A stretch of 64,000 nt of DNA from Prostheceraeus crozeri (Eukaryota; Platyhelminthes; Polycladida; Euryleptidae): assembly GCA_907163375.1 (NCBI GenBank), contig CAJQUW010007960.1:1-64000 (forward strand). Reading direction: 5' to 3'. Positions 20,363 to 31,379 of this stretch are shown piece by piece. Made by a program: the position numbers and the translations under genes. The stretch's first letter is position 1, and each line of letters opens with the position of its first letter. Below the pieces are notes generated by a model. It ran no database searches. It was not told where the DNA came from and worked only from the letters and a program-made list of their open reading frames with translations.

Positions 20363-20981
20363 TAGATACGAGGAATTTGAAAATTATACTTACAATGGAA
20401 TGATATGACATAATGTAAAGTAGGCCTACTTAAGCCTACCGGTTTAATATACATGCTTCCACTATACCGCAGGTGGCAATTGATTTTCCGGCGCATGTAT
20501 TTTGGATGTTGCTAAGATAGTCACGACATCAAATAAATTTCTTTTCATGACTTTACCTATGACAGTTTCATCAAAAACAGAGTTACAAGACCATCTTGTG
20601 AGAAGACTATTTTGGAAAAGAACCTTGTTTTGCCGAGTGGGACACTAATGAAAAGCGTCGGAGGAATGTAGACACAGAACAGGTAACTATCAGTGATCAC
20701 ACGGGTTTGCAGCAGAGCACATTGAAAGGTGTGACCCATTCAATGACATGATGAGATGGAGACATCTTAAGCACATACATTCCAGAATGAAGTCTTCAAT
20801 GAAGAATTGAAGTCCGATGGGACAATTATGTCACTTATACTTGTATCTTTCAAATAATTGATTATTTATACGGTCCATAAATTGATATCGTTTCCAGGTC
20901 TATATCAATTCGACACCAGATTATTAATGAACATACATATTTAGAATAATGATAGATGATATCAAATGAGTTAGGACTCAC

Positions 20982-22087
20982 TTCTGTATCGTATTCGATT
21001 GCTGTTTCTTCGCACACAGAGGTCATAGTATTCTCCAACTGCTCTTCCACAAGCGTGCCATCATTTCCGGTGAACAAAATGCTGGAAAAAGGATTATTTG
21101 GAGTAGCAATGCGACTTCGAGGAGTATTTTCCCAAGCTATTGAAACTTTGTTTCCAGGTTTCGGCGTTCGCAGACCTAATGATTTGAATCGTGACCGACG
21201 CGCTTCTTCTTCATCGCACTTGCCTCCATGATAAATTGGAGCAATGGGTTGAATTTGTTGGTGAACCACCACTTGCTTGGCGACAGCAGAAAATTTCAAT
21301 ACATTCAAAGTCTCATCAAACATAGAAGCACACTGATTTATATTCACAAGCATACAGGCTTTACCTTTACCAGTAAAGAAGTTCTGAAACAAGCGTGTAA
21401 GCTTTGATTCACGATATGGAACAAGTTGAGGGCGATCAGGATTCAACTGATTATTCCGCAAAGTTTGAATACATCGTCCAAGAGTCAATAAACTCGTGTT
21501 GATGTTTCCGGCTTCACGAAGTCGGTCACCAGCGTTTTGTGTCTTGACGGTACGCTCACTACCAGCTAAGTCACAAAATCTCAGGGTGGAAACTCTAGCA
21601 AACTGAGCTTGCCCTTTCTCCGAGCAGCGAATTGTATGTATTGTGAAAATGGTGTGAGATCGAGATGAAGTCAAGTTTAAACGAGTACTGGCCATTTGTT
21701 GATTCTGTCGACCGATAAGTAGTAACCGATATGCATCATCTGCTGAAGTGACTGGAAAACAACGTAACCCACGAATGTAGATGCTGCCACGTTTATCCAT
21801 GCGTAATTCTAATGATGGGCGACGAATGCTTTTAGTTGAGGCGTTGGAAGAGGAAAATTGATTGCTTCTTAAGCTTGTCGATTTTCCAGTTGCAATTTGA
21901 GGAGTGAGAAGGTCATAGACATACTCATTGTAGATTTCTGCATAAGAAATCCAGATACTATAGTGCATATCTGCTTTTAAGTCCGTGTTGATTGTTGAAG
22001 GATCTCTTTCTCGGAATTTCGCCTCTGCTAGGATCTGAGCCAAACGAGCAAAATAGGCAGCCGTACTTGAGGACGATTCCCCGGAAT
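20982..22087 (-). CDS. Kinesin-6 family motor (KIF20/Subito-like), one exon
   Basis: Microtubule motor of mitosis and cytokinesis, and the only clear host gene. The open frame covers the C-terminal two thirds of the motor: WISYAEIYNEYVYDLL, RLNLTSSRSHTIFTIH (switch I), LRFCDLAGSERTVK (switch II), GNINTSLLTLGRCIQTL, YRESKLTRLFQNFF and NINQCASMFDETLNVLKFSA. The loop between YVYDLL and IYIRGL and the wording of the motifs fit kinesin-6. A splice acceptor (TTGCAG) precedes 22,087, and an exact GTGAGT donor follows 20,982 on the minus strand, so this is an internal exon of 1,106 bp. The P-loop exon should lie upstream (higher coordinates) but is not seen; mobile elements start within about 350 bp. 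Confidence 0.88.
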
Positions 22088-22416
22088 CTGCAAGTTAAGG
22101 TAATGACCGATGCTTAAGCGAAAGATTATCAGTTTTGAATAAAAAGACGGGTTTATGAGAAAAGGAACAATATTTTATGCGGATAAGCGGATGAAAAAAA
22201 GTACAAGCTCCTTGACAGGTCAATATGTACATGATAGTCCGGGAGACACTGACACGTTCCTAAATTTGCGCACGAAGGGATTGATAGCATGGATTTGTAG
22301 ATCTTGAAACGCTGAACACAAAAATCAAATTCCTAGTTGTCACAGCCAGTCGCTTTCGGTTATAGGCAAGGTTAAAGGATTCCCATTGGAATTCAAAGGT
22401 AAAATTCAAGAAATAT

Positions 22417-22878
22417 CTATGGAGTGGAGTGAAACCGCTCAATACATCCATTTGACTGAGGAAAGTATACGGATGATTTAATGTGTGTAATATTACATTG
22501 CTTGAGGAACTCTTCAAAATCGCTTGACACAAAAGATCTACCGTTGTCACTGACCAAATACTCAGGCATTCCCCATCTAGCAAAAACATCTTGCAACTTG
22601 TCTATTATCTCTTTGCTGCTTCCGTTTCTCAAAACGTATACTTCCGGATAACGGGAATTTAGATCGATAACAGTTAGTAAGGTTTTACCTTCAAGTTTAT
22701 TAGAAGGTCCAGTTAAGTCAACAGCAATCTTATGCCAGGCAGCAGTTTCTTTTTCCGCTACTGGTTTTATAGGTGCTTGATCGGAGCGACTTGAATTCAT
22801 AACACAACAAGTACATTGCCTACAAAATTCCTCAATGTCTTTATCCATTGCAGGCCAATACGCATAAGGGCGAAGTAC
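22417..22878 (-). pseudogene. Gypsy integrase part
   Basis: Zinc-binding CRQCTCCVMNSSRSDQAP, then the DDE core signs KIAVDLTGPSNKLEG, PEYLVSDNGRSFVSSDFEEF and NGCIERFHSTP. The C-terminal domain is not seen. This is the distal part of the same Gypsy element as 29,212-32,218. Confidence 0.88.
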
Positions 22879-22908
22879 TGCCCTCCAAAGGCAAAACAAC
22901 TTAAGTCG
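22879..22908. repeat. Left terminal inverted repeat of the 30-bp-ended transposon
   Basis: Exact reverse complement of 29,176-29,205. Internal copies of its AAAGGCAAAACAACTTAAG core are seen at about 23,073-23,091 and 23,119-23,134. Confidence 0.92.
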
Positions 22909-24735
22909 TGTTTTCCAAATTTTACAGGAGAGCCATTTTTCTGAAATGTTCTCCCAATTCACTAATTTTGCGAATTTCAAATTGAAACTTCACTTGAGTA
23001 AAGACTATGTGGTAGCTCATTCTGACATGAAAGTTGAGCTAAAAGTGATGACGTCATCAAGGTCACGTATGATTTAAGTTGTTTTGCCTTTGGGAACAGT
23101 CATTCCCATGCATATGGACTTAAGTTGTTTTGCCATCTCTTTGATAAACGCATCACATACTGCTTATTAATTGCCGATAGTCTTAATTGCATTCTTCTAT
23201 AATTTACAAGGTATTCTTAATCAAAACCCATAGAAAATAACCTAGACTCAAAAAAGAAATTGATCTTGTATCACAAATGCTTGTATTGAATTCTTACAAA
23301 AGACTCTACAAAAAACTGTCATTCATCGGAGTTTATCAAGTCTACACTCAAACTGGATTCCGGCGCATATCAGTCCAGTAGCTTCGTCGGTGTTGCGGCA
23401 TCAGAGGGACCAACTTCCCGATGATGTCCCGCTTTTTGCAGGCGTTGATGCCTCTGTTGATTCCCCGGCGGACGAAGGGCAGAGAGAAGGTTTCAGGAGA
23501 CCGGTACCTCTTCTTCACCAAATCTTCCACCTTGTACTTGGTGAATTCGACTTGGTCGAATGACGTCTTGAGGTACATTGCCGCTGAACTGCGCCGAAAT
23601 TCAGCCACCACGACATCACTCAGCATCGGTTTTGGGGGATTCGTTGAAGCCGTCATATTGTTCAACCGATACTGAGAGATATAATCGTGGTCCTTCTGAG
23701 TGACGAAGTCCGAGGAGACCATTTTCTTGCTACCAACTCTGTTGGTCTGGCAGCAAGCTGCGAAGTCCTCGATGTCCAACAAGGTCTTCATTGCCTTGAG
23801 GTCTTTCTGTATTCTGGAATGGTCACAATCCGCTGCCATGAAGGTATGGCCAGTCTCTAGGTACTTCAGGCGCAATGTCTGAATCGCGACATTCGGCTGC
23901 CGCACACATTGCAGGCAGATTCCATACAGGAACCAGTTTTTATTTTGCACCGCGCAGTTGTCCATGTAGATTGTGAACTCCATTACGTCGCGGAAGTGAT
24001 GGATGAATTGCAGGAAGCAGCTGGCGATATCCTCTTTGTTCCTTCCAGCTGTTGACTCGTCCCACACGAATGCCAGCCCCCTTTTTTTAGTGGCTCCCAC
24101 AGGTGAGAATGTTTGGTTGAAGGCTATCACTCTTGGTGTGAATATACACACCTTGTGTGGCATTTGTGGCAGCATTGTCACCTTCATCAGGTCAGTTGAC
24201 ACAACCATGTGGTTGATGTCTTGGTTTTCCCTGTCTCTCTGGTATTCCTCTCTCGCACGGGTGTACCGATTCTTGTGCCGCGTATAACGTTGACTAACTT
24301 CACACGTGGAACAGTCGTGGGAGATGGCTGGTTTGTGATGAAAGTATAACTCGCAAACTTCACATTCTTCTCCACTCAATTTTGTGAAGGCAATATTCAT
24401 TTCTTTGACTTTCTTCCGGTAAGTCTCGTCTGAAACTGCTGTCTCATGGGTCTCGTTGAAATCCTTTGCCATTTGCGTAATATTTAGCGAGGACGGAAGG
24501 TAGCGCCGATTATGTGCATGTGCTCTTCTGTAATGCGGAAGACATGGCGAATGGCTTTCGATGTGTTCACATATTTGTGAAAGAACTTCGTCGCTGATTT
24601 TGTTTACTGGTTCATGCCGTCCTCTCATATCGACTCCATCGGCTGTTTGTCCAATTTCCGCAGACAGAGATCTTTTCAGGAGTTGATTATTGCTTGCATG
24701 GAAACCTAGAGTCTTCAGAAACATTGCTTGACACA

Positions 24736-25649
24736 TTTTATAAGATAATGAGCCCAAAGATAGCATTGTACACTGTACGACCAAAAATTAAAAGATTGCA
24801 AAACACTTGATTCATTGTCGATCGATTTCGTATCGTTTATTGATACATCATCAGGGCATCAAGTCAAATCAGCAAAATGAGGTTTATATACAAATTAAAA
24901 TGATCAAGTAAACACAGTTAAGAACAGCTAAAATGAAATTTACAATAGAATGGAATGGAGAGGTATTTGCGCATTTACAATTACCTCTCTGTAGTACAAT
25001 TGAAAGATATGCAACGGAACAGAAGAATCGCATTCGTTCAATAAATTATCAGTTTCATGCATTTTAATCAATATAGATTCAGCTATGCGAGTGTGTTTAG
25101 TACGGCAGACAATAGAAAATTCATTGGCTGTCGCTTTATGAATGTGCTTTGTAATTTCAGAATCTTGCGGTCTGCCTTTGATATGCTCATCAATACGAGT
25201 AATCAGGTGCCTACGAGTCTCACCAAGGTAGCAACTGTCGCATTGCCCACATTTGAATTTGTAAACTAAATTAGAGGTGAGACTCGTAGGCACCGGATCT
25301 TTGTTGGGAAAGATACTGCGAGTTTTGAAAGTTTTAAAAACTACGGAAAGTTTGTGGTTTTCTGGTAGGACACGGTTAACGACATGAACAGTTTTCAATG
25401 TCTCCTTTTCTTTTTCTTTCACGTAAGGCAGCTTCCAAAAAGTGTAAGAAATATTCAAATTCGAATTTTGACCAGAGTTTTGCGAAATAGCATTTTCAAC
25501 TTTTTGTTTGATCTTGTTAATGAAATTTTGATTGTAGCCATTTTGCATAAATATCGACAGAATTTTTTCGAACGATTTTTCATAAAAATGATTATTACTA
25601 CAAAGATGCTTGGCACGATAAATCAAAGCCCTGATGGCAGCAGTCTTGT
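24736..25649 (-). repeat. Inverted 5'-truncated segment of the Penelope-like element
   Basis: Reverse complement of the 3' coding part and tail found at about 27,630-28,503, plus about 35 bp of the element start (compare 25,895-25,934). Its open frame, read on the minus strand, repeats the GIY-YIG domain nearly identically (one visible substitution, SLT versus SLA). Confidence 0.9.
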
Positions 25650-25895
25650 TCCGTTGCATATCTTTTAATTGTACTACAGAGAGGTAATTGTAAATGCGCA
25701 AATACCTCTCCATTCCATTCTATTGTAAATTTCATTTTAGCTGTTCTTAACTGTGTTTACTTGATCATTTTAATTTGTATATAAACCTCATTTTGCTGAT
25801 TTGACTTGATGCCCTGATGATGTATCAATAAACGATACGAAATCGATCGACAATGAATCAAGTGTTTTGCAATCTTTTAATTTTTGGTCGTACAG
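25650..25895 (+). repeat. Upstream copy of the Penelope 3'-end repeat (pseudo-LTR)
   Basis: Matches 28,258-28,503 in direct orientation, from TTCCGTTGCATATC through the A/T-rich tail to TTTAATTTTTGGTCG. It would lie at the 5' end of the transcript and may act as the promoter. Confidence 0.9.
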
Positions 25896-25901
25896 TGTAC
25901 A

Positions 25902-28280
25902 ATGCTATCTTTGGGCTCATTATCTTATAAAACGTTAAAAACGACAGTGCCCCAGCAAGTTTTCGGTGACGTCAAAACAATTAGCAAGAATTGGTTCAAA
26001 CTACAGAAAACAAACCTGAGACTTCAGTTTTTATCAGAATGTCAGGAAAAAGGACTTACACCAACTTTTCTTCGTATCCGGTTGCCAAGTCATTTACAAC
26101 AGCATCAAAAAATATTCATTCAAAGTCAAACCAAGGCACTCAAAGAAGAAATTCGGTGTGCTCATCAGGACCTGTCGAGACTTTCCAAAGCTGTGAAGGA
26201 TATCAAGCATCCTCTTCAAACTCCGTGGCACGTGGTGGAAGCAGTTCTTCGACACCATCATGGGTCCAGTTTACGAAAAATTGAAAGGAGGCATCGCAAC
26301 AAAGTGATCAATTTGCGAGTGAGTAAGAAGCACTGCAGTGTTCAAAAACACATTAAAAGTAATGTGATCAATTTGTCAAAACGCAAATTGACTGATGAAG
26401 AACTCTCAGCCCTTGAGCTGGGTTTCTCGATGTCTTGGCCATCAAAAGTAGACAGCGTGAAGATAAAAACTGAGACTGAGGTTACTTTTAAATCTCTCAT
26501 CAACTCTGTTTCGCTTACAACTGAGCAGAGGGATCGCATTCGTTCAAAATTGAAAACTACTGTTTTTTCTTATATTAAACACAAAAACAAAATGTCTAAA
26601 CTCTGCAAAAGACATTTGCAAAATCTTCGTGGTATCGCCAAGGACAAAAGTCTTTATGTTTCCAAATTTGATAAAGGCAATGGTATTTGCATTGTTGACA
26701 AATCTCACTATGTTGAGTCTATGAACAAGATTCTTTCAGATGCTGACAAATTTAGTCCTTTCATTTGCAGTAACCGGTCTTCTAAAGATCCCTTTATTCT
26801 TACTGAGGAAAAATTCAACCGCAAGCTCTTGCTGTTGAAGTCTGATGGTTCTATTTCTGACCATCAGTATTCTCAGATTCGCAGTTGCGGGTCTCAACCT
26901 GCTAGGCTCTATGGCCTTGCAAAGGTTCACAAATCCAAAACGAATCCGCCTTTTCGCCCTATTTTAAGCATGACAGATGCTTATTGTTCTAAGCTTAGCA
27001 GTTGGCTCGATCGACTTTTAAAGCCGTTCATTCCCAAACACTACAATCTCAAAGATAGCTTTGAGTTTGTTGACTCTGTGAGAAATCTGAATACATCTGA
27101 AAGTTTCATGGTGTCTTATGACGTTCAAAGCCTATTCACTAATGTCCCTTTGAGAGACACGATAGACCATATTAGTGGTTTGATTGACTTCGGCAATTTT
27201 CCTATCAGCCGCATCACCTTGGAAACATTATTGAATCTAGCCTGCAAAGATGTTCTGTTTCAATTTAACGGAAAGTTGTACACTCAACATGATGGAGTCG
27301 CTATGGGCTCAAAATTGGCTCCTACTCTTGCCATGTTTGCCATGAATATGATAGAGAGCAAATTTGATCGTGCTCCTTTGTACTACCGTCGTTACGTTGA
27401 TGATGTTTTTGCCATCTTCAAAAATGAAGATGAAGCTTCTAACTTTTTGAAATATCTAAATACTCATCACAAGAATATTCAGTTCACGATGGACACTGAG
27501 AGTGATAAAAAACTAAGCTTTTTAGATGTTGTTGTGCACAAGCTTGATGATGGTTTTGGAACTGAGTGGGCGGTTAAGTCGACTAACACAGGTGTCTATA
27601 CACCGAAGGAGGCTTTCTCCCCGTTCAGGTACAAGACTGCTGCCATCAGGGCTTTGATTTATCGTGCCAAGCATCTTTGTAGTAATAATCATTTTTATGA
27701 AAAATCGTTCGAAAAAATTCTGTCGATATTTATGCAAAATGGCTACAATCAAAATTTCATTAACAAGATCAAACAAAAAGTTGAAAATGCTATTTCGCAA
27801 AACTCTGGTCAAAATTCGAATTTGAATATTTCTTACACTTTTTGGAAGCTGCCTTACGTGAAAGAAAAAGAAAAGGAGACATTGAAAACTGTTCATGTCG
27901 TTAACCGTGTCCTACCAGAAAACCACAAACTTTCCGTAGTTTTTAAAACTTTCAAAACTCGCAGTATCTTTCCCAACAAAGATCCGGTGCCTACGAGTCT
28001 CGCCTCTAATTTAGTTTACAAATTCAAATGTGGGCAATGCGACAGTTGCTACCTTGGTGAGACTCGTAGGCACCTGATTACTCGTATTGATGAGCATATC
28101 AAAGGCAGACCGCAAGATTCTGAAATTACAAAGCACATTCATAAAGCGACAGCCAATGAATTTTCTATTGTCTGCCGTACTAAACACACTCGCATAGCTG
28201 AATCTATATTGATTAAAATGCATGAAACTGATAATTTATTGAACGAATGCGATTCTTCTGTTCCGTTGCATATCTTTTAA
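25902..28280 (+). CDS. Penelope-like reverse transcriptase with GIY-YIG endonuclease
   Basis: The first ATG of the frame is at 25,902 (MLSLGSLSYK), giving about 792 residues without interruption. Reverse-transcriptase motifs: LYGLAKVHKSKTNPPFRPIL, SYDVQSLFTNVPL (motif A), GVAMGSKLAPTLAM (motif B) and YYRRYVDDVFAIF (motif C, catalytic Asp pair). The C-terminal GIY-YIG nuclease reads VYKFKCGQCDSCYLGETRRH and LITRIDEHIKG, including the CxxC zinc-linker motif usual for animal Penelope-like elements. It copies its RNA into DNA at nicked chromosomal ends. It looks intact. Confidence 0.92.
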   Translation: MLSLGSLSYKTLKTTVPQQVFGDVKTISKNWFKLQKTNLRLQFLSECQEKGLTPTFLRIRLPSHLQQHQKIFIQSQTKALKEEIRCAHQDLSRLSKAVKDIKHPLQTPWHVVEAVLRHHHGSSLRKIERRHRNKVINLRVSKKHCSVQKHIKSNVINLSKRKLTDEELSALELGFSMSWPSKVDSVKIKTETEVTFKSLINSVSLTTEQRDRIRSKLKTTVFSYIKHKNKMSKLCKRHLQNLRGIAKDKSLYVSKFDKGNGICIVDKSHYVESMNKILSDADKFSPFICSNRSSKDPFILTEEKFNRKLLLLKSDGSISDHQYSQIRSCGSQPARLYGLAKVHKSKTNPPFRPILSMTDAYCSKLSSWLDRLLKPFIPKHYNLKDSFEFVDSVRNLNTSESFMVSYDVQSLFTNVPLRDTIDHISGLIDFGNFPISRITLETLLNLACKDVLFQFNGKLYTQHDGVAMGSKLAPTLAMFAMNMIESKFDRAPLYYRRYVDDVFAIFKNEDEASNFLKYLNTHHKNIQFTMDTESDKKLSFLDVVVHKLDDGFGTEWAVKSTNTGVYTPKEAFSPFRYKTAAIRALIYRAKHLCSNNHFYEKSFEKILSIFMQNGYNQNFINKIKQKVENAISQNSGQNSNLNISYTFWKLPYVKEKEKETLKTVHVVNRVLPENHKLSVVFKTFKTRSIFPNKDPVPTSLASNLVYKFKCGQCDSCYLGETRRHLITRIDEHIKGRPQDSEITKHIHKATANEFSIVCRTKHTRIAESILIKMHETDNLLNECDSSVPLHIF

Positions 28281-28513
28281 TTGTACTACAGAGAGGTAAT
28301 TGTAAATGCGCAAATACCTCTCCATTCCATTCTATTGTAAATTTCATTTTAGCTGTTCTTAACTGTGTTTACTTGATCATTTTAATTTGTATATAAACCT
28401 CATTTTGCTGATTTGACTTGATGCCCTGATGATGTATCAATAAACGATACGAAATCGATCGACAATGAATCAAGTGTTTTGCAATCTTTTAATTTTTGGT
28501 CGTACAGTGTACA
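28258..28513 (+). repeat. Downstream copy of the Penelope 3'-end repeat
   Basis: Direct copy of 25,650-25,895, ending at the target duplication at 28,514. Confidence 0.9.
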
Positions 28514-28720
28514 ATTGCTTGACACACTTCGACTTGCTCTCTCCTATCTTCCGCGACAGCTGCCAATGGCAGATGGAAATGGTATACAAATCGTCTTTTT
28601 TTGGAATTTTTCGGAGCCACACGTTCAACTTTGAATTGCACCCATTGAGTACGACCTGCATGGTTCATTTTCCAGAAGTCTGACCACCCTGCCATGCGCT
28701 CTTCGTGTGACAATGTATAC

Positions 28721-28960
28721 GACATCCCAAAGGCAAAACAACTTGTGTGTCCAGTTAAGAGGTCTGTCAGAATTTCCTGTTTCAATACATAACGACATCC
28801 CAAAGGCAAAAGAACTTATGTGTATGGTTAAGCTGTCTATCAGAATTTCCTGTTTCAATACATAACGACATCCCGAAGACAAAACAACTGATGTGTAGAG
28901 TTAAGCTGTCCGTCAGAATTTCATGTTTCAGTGCATCCGACATCCTAAAGGCAAAACAAC
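28721..28960. repeat. Tandem repeat of about 73 bp
   Basis: GACATCC landmarks at 28,721, 28,794, 28,867 and 28,939 give periods of 73, 73 and 72. Each unit carries one AAAGGCAAAACAACTT-like motif from the transposon end and an AGAATTTCCTGTTTCA stretch. It lies just upstream of the transposase-like start codon. Confidence 0.88.
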
Positions 28961-29175
28961 TTATGTGTCGACTTAAGTGGTTTTGCCTGTGGAAGTCGAA
29001 GATAAGTTGCTTTGCCTTTGGAAAACTGCTGAAAATATTTGACCTTTGCGACCATTCAAATTTCAAATTGCTCTAGCTTCTTTTCTACTGAGAGTTGGGC
29101 TTTAAAATTTATATGGGAGATGTATGACAACAAGCCCCAAAAAACTGCGTTAAAACATGGAAACCGAAACTAACC

Positions 29176-29205
29176 CGACTTAAGTTGTTTTGCCTTTGGA
29201 GGGCA
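29176..29205. repeat. Right terminal inverted repeat of the 30-bp-ended transposon
   Basis: Exact reverse complement of 22,879-22,908. The hexamer GAGTAC follows it. Confidence 0.92.
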
Positions 29206-29211
29206 GAGTAC

Positions 29212-31379
29212 CGCTTTTAATTTATTTGTACCGATATGTCCCTCATGTGCTTGAAGCAATAATTGCCGTCTTAATACTTCAGGAATAACAGTCCGATCAC
29301 CTTTGCAAATTACATGTAATCCTTTATTTTCTTTAACTGTCAATGAATGTCTGAACTGATAGTATGGTTTCAATGCATTATACTGTCTGTCATTCCAGTT
29401 GTTATTTATTGCCAAAATTAATTTTTGTAGTATCTGTTCTGGTTTCTTCAACTATTTGTTGCAGATTAATCGGAAGGCATTTTAAGATCGCGCAAATAGT
29501 TACTTCAGAAACGACTTCAGGCTCTGACTGAGGAGCAGGTACGGAATTGCGAGACAAAGCATCAGCGAGTATGTTTTCCTTACTTAGAATGTGTATCAAT
29601 TGAAAATCAAAATGCTGTATGCTTATCAACCAGCGCTGAATTCTGTTCGATACTTGATCAATAGGTTTGTTGTATAACCGTAATATTGGTAGATGATCCG
29701 TTTCAATCACAAAAGAAGTACCGAGTAGATATAATCGAAATCGATTTAATGCGAACACAATCGCTAGAAATTCTCTTTCTATTTGCGAGTAGCGTTGCTC
29801 AGTTGGAGTAGCAGTTAGCGATGCATAAAATACTGGCATATTATCCTGCAGCAAAACGGCACCAAAGCCTAGCTTACATACATCACACTGTAACGTTGTT
29901 TTCTTCGTCGGACCAAAATATGCACGCTTCTGGTATTGTAGAATTCCGTTTCTCAATCTTTCAAACGCTTCCTTATATGCAGATGTACAATGAAAATTAT
30001 CCGTAAGAACAAGGTCTCTCAATGGCTTTGATAACGTACTGTAATGTGGTATGAACTGGCTGCCAACGTATGAAGCTAATCCCAGAAAACTTCGTAGACT
30101 ATCACGCGAGTCGGGGAGATTCATTTTCCGTATTGCATCTAGTGAAATACCATTGCCATCTAATACGTGACCCAAGAAATCGATAGAGTGTTTTTGAAAC
30201 TGGCACTTTTGTTTGTTTAGACCGATACCTTCTTCTTGTAGACGTTCCAGTACTTTCATAAGTAATGCATCATGTTCGGCTAATGTTTTGCCAAAGACTA
30301 CTATGTCATCTATGTAGTGGAAGACTCCGTCCAAACCTGATGATAATATATCACTCAATACTCTTTGAAATATTTCGGGCGCTGAGTTTAATCCAAAGCA
30401 TAGTCTCTTGTATTTAAATCTTCCGACAGGAGTTGAAAAAGTCAATAGATGCTGACTTTCTTCAGCGATAGGAATTTGCCAGAAAGAATTTTACAGTCCA
30501 ATCGGGAAAAAACTGTAGCACCAGAAATTCGTGAGCATAATTCATTAAACGTTGGTAATTGGAAAGTGTGTCGAATTACATTTTGATTCAATTTTCGCAG
30601 ATCAGCACAAATTCTCAAATCACCGGACTTCTTGAACACTACGATTGTTGGCGCACACCACTCGCTTGGATCTTCTACTTTCTCGATTATTCCAGATTTC
30701 ACCATATTGTTTAATTCTACTTTTAATTGATTGAAAAGTGCAGGCGGAACGCGTCGTGCAGGAGGTGCAAATGGTATTGCATTGTCCTTTGTTTGTATGC
30801 GATATTCGTACTTGCTGTTTAACGTTCCACTCTGGTTAAAAACTTGATCAAAATGTCGTAGAATATCGCTAATAGGATGACATTCACTATCACTTGAAAT
30901 TGCTGCGATAGGTAGCGATAGTTGACTATCGATTTGAGCCAGCTCTTGTATAATTCCCAATTTATGACATAGTTTACCAGTCAATAGAACTTTAGCATGG
31001 AGACTTGTAAGATCAACTACATAGAGTGTATCAACAACTGTACGATTATTATAAGTTACTGAGCATGTAGTTGAACCCAACACTGTTATAGAAAAATTCC
31101 CCCATGCTTTTATGGATGCTGTAGTCGGATAGAAAGGACGTTTGGGTTAAGATGTCATTAGGTATGACATTGACTTCAGCTCCGGTATCCACGATAACTT
31201 CCGTTGTAATTCCATCAATTATTACATTGCGTTGAATTGGACAATTCTCAAAAGCGAATATTGAATATGGTGTAGCAATATTCTCCACTTGTGTCTCACC
31301 TTCTAAATGTATTTCATTGATTGTGGATTGCGAACGTGAACGACATACACGATCGAAGTGGCCTTTTTTTATTGCGTAG
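29212..31379 (-). pseudogene. Gypsy pol: protease, reverse transcriptase, RNase H
   Basis: Aspartic protease site VIVDTGAEVNVIP (about 31,170), reverse transcriptase LRICADLRKLNQNV (about 30,600) and the catalytic FHYIDDIVVFGKT (about 30,300), RNase H with TTLQCDVCKLGFGAVLL, EREFLAIVFALNRFR and IETDHLPIL, and the connection toward integrase. The span is broken in a few places. It is typical of Ty3/Gypsy. Confidence 0.9.

Larger units (their letters stand above)
24736..28513 (+). mobile_element. Penelope-like retroelement, apparently young
   Basis: Flanked by the 13-bp duplication ATTGCTTGACACA at 24,723-24,735 and 28,514-28,526. Structure: an inverted, 5'-truncated segment (24,736-25,649) followed by a direct, full unit (25,650-28,513) that starts and ends with the same roughly 250-bp 3'-end sequence. 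Such inverted plus tandem arrangements are characteristic of Penelope-like elements. One long intact frame encodes reverse transcriptase and GIY-YIG endonuclease. The near identity of its copies argues for recent insertion. Confidence 0.9.
23348..28725 (-). pseudogene. DUF7869-like putative transposase, split by a Penelope-like element
   Basis: The plain transposon gene starts at ATG 28,723-28,725 (MSYTLSHEERMAGWSDFWKM), runs to 28,514 and resumes at 24,722 to the stop at 23,348; the frame is kept across the 13-bp target duplication, giving about 528 residues before the insertion. Visible: cysteine-rich CEVCELYFHHKPAISHDCSTC, then an RNase-H-like core with STDLMKVTMLP, TIYMDNCAVQNKNWFLY (Asp, Asn), and YLETGHTFMAADCDHSRIQ (His, Asp). 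The DNC-x-QNKN and GHT-x(4)-D-x-DH pattern is that of a widespread uncharacterised family (DUF7869 as I remember it). No other damage was noticed. Confidence 0.7.
22879..29205 (-). mobile_element. DNA transposon with perfect 30-bp inverted ends, family not recognised
   Basis: Ends TGCCCTCCAAAGGCAAAACA... at 22,879-22,908 and its exact reverse complement at 29,176-29,205. The flanking hexamers AAGTAC (22,873-22,878) and GAGTAC (29,206-29,211) are a near-identical 6-bp target duplication, lying inside Gypsy coding DNA. Without the Penelope-like element inside it, the transposon would be about 2.5 kb. The core motif AAAGGCAAAACAACTTAAG recurs about eight times near both ends in both orientations. 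Its one gene (23,348-28,725) resembles the DUF7869 group. Confidence 0.82.

Noticed and set aside
22260-22416. Extension of the Gypsy integrase to 22,260
   Set aside because: The open sequence beyond the FHSTP region no longer resembles an integrase C-terminal domain, and no terminal repeat follows.
28489-28809. Separate small gene upstream of the Penelope-like element
   Set aside because: Its frame continues into the 23,348-24,722 frame across the target duplication, so it is the front of the DUF7869-like gene.
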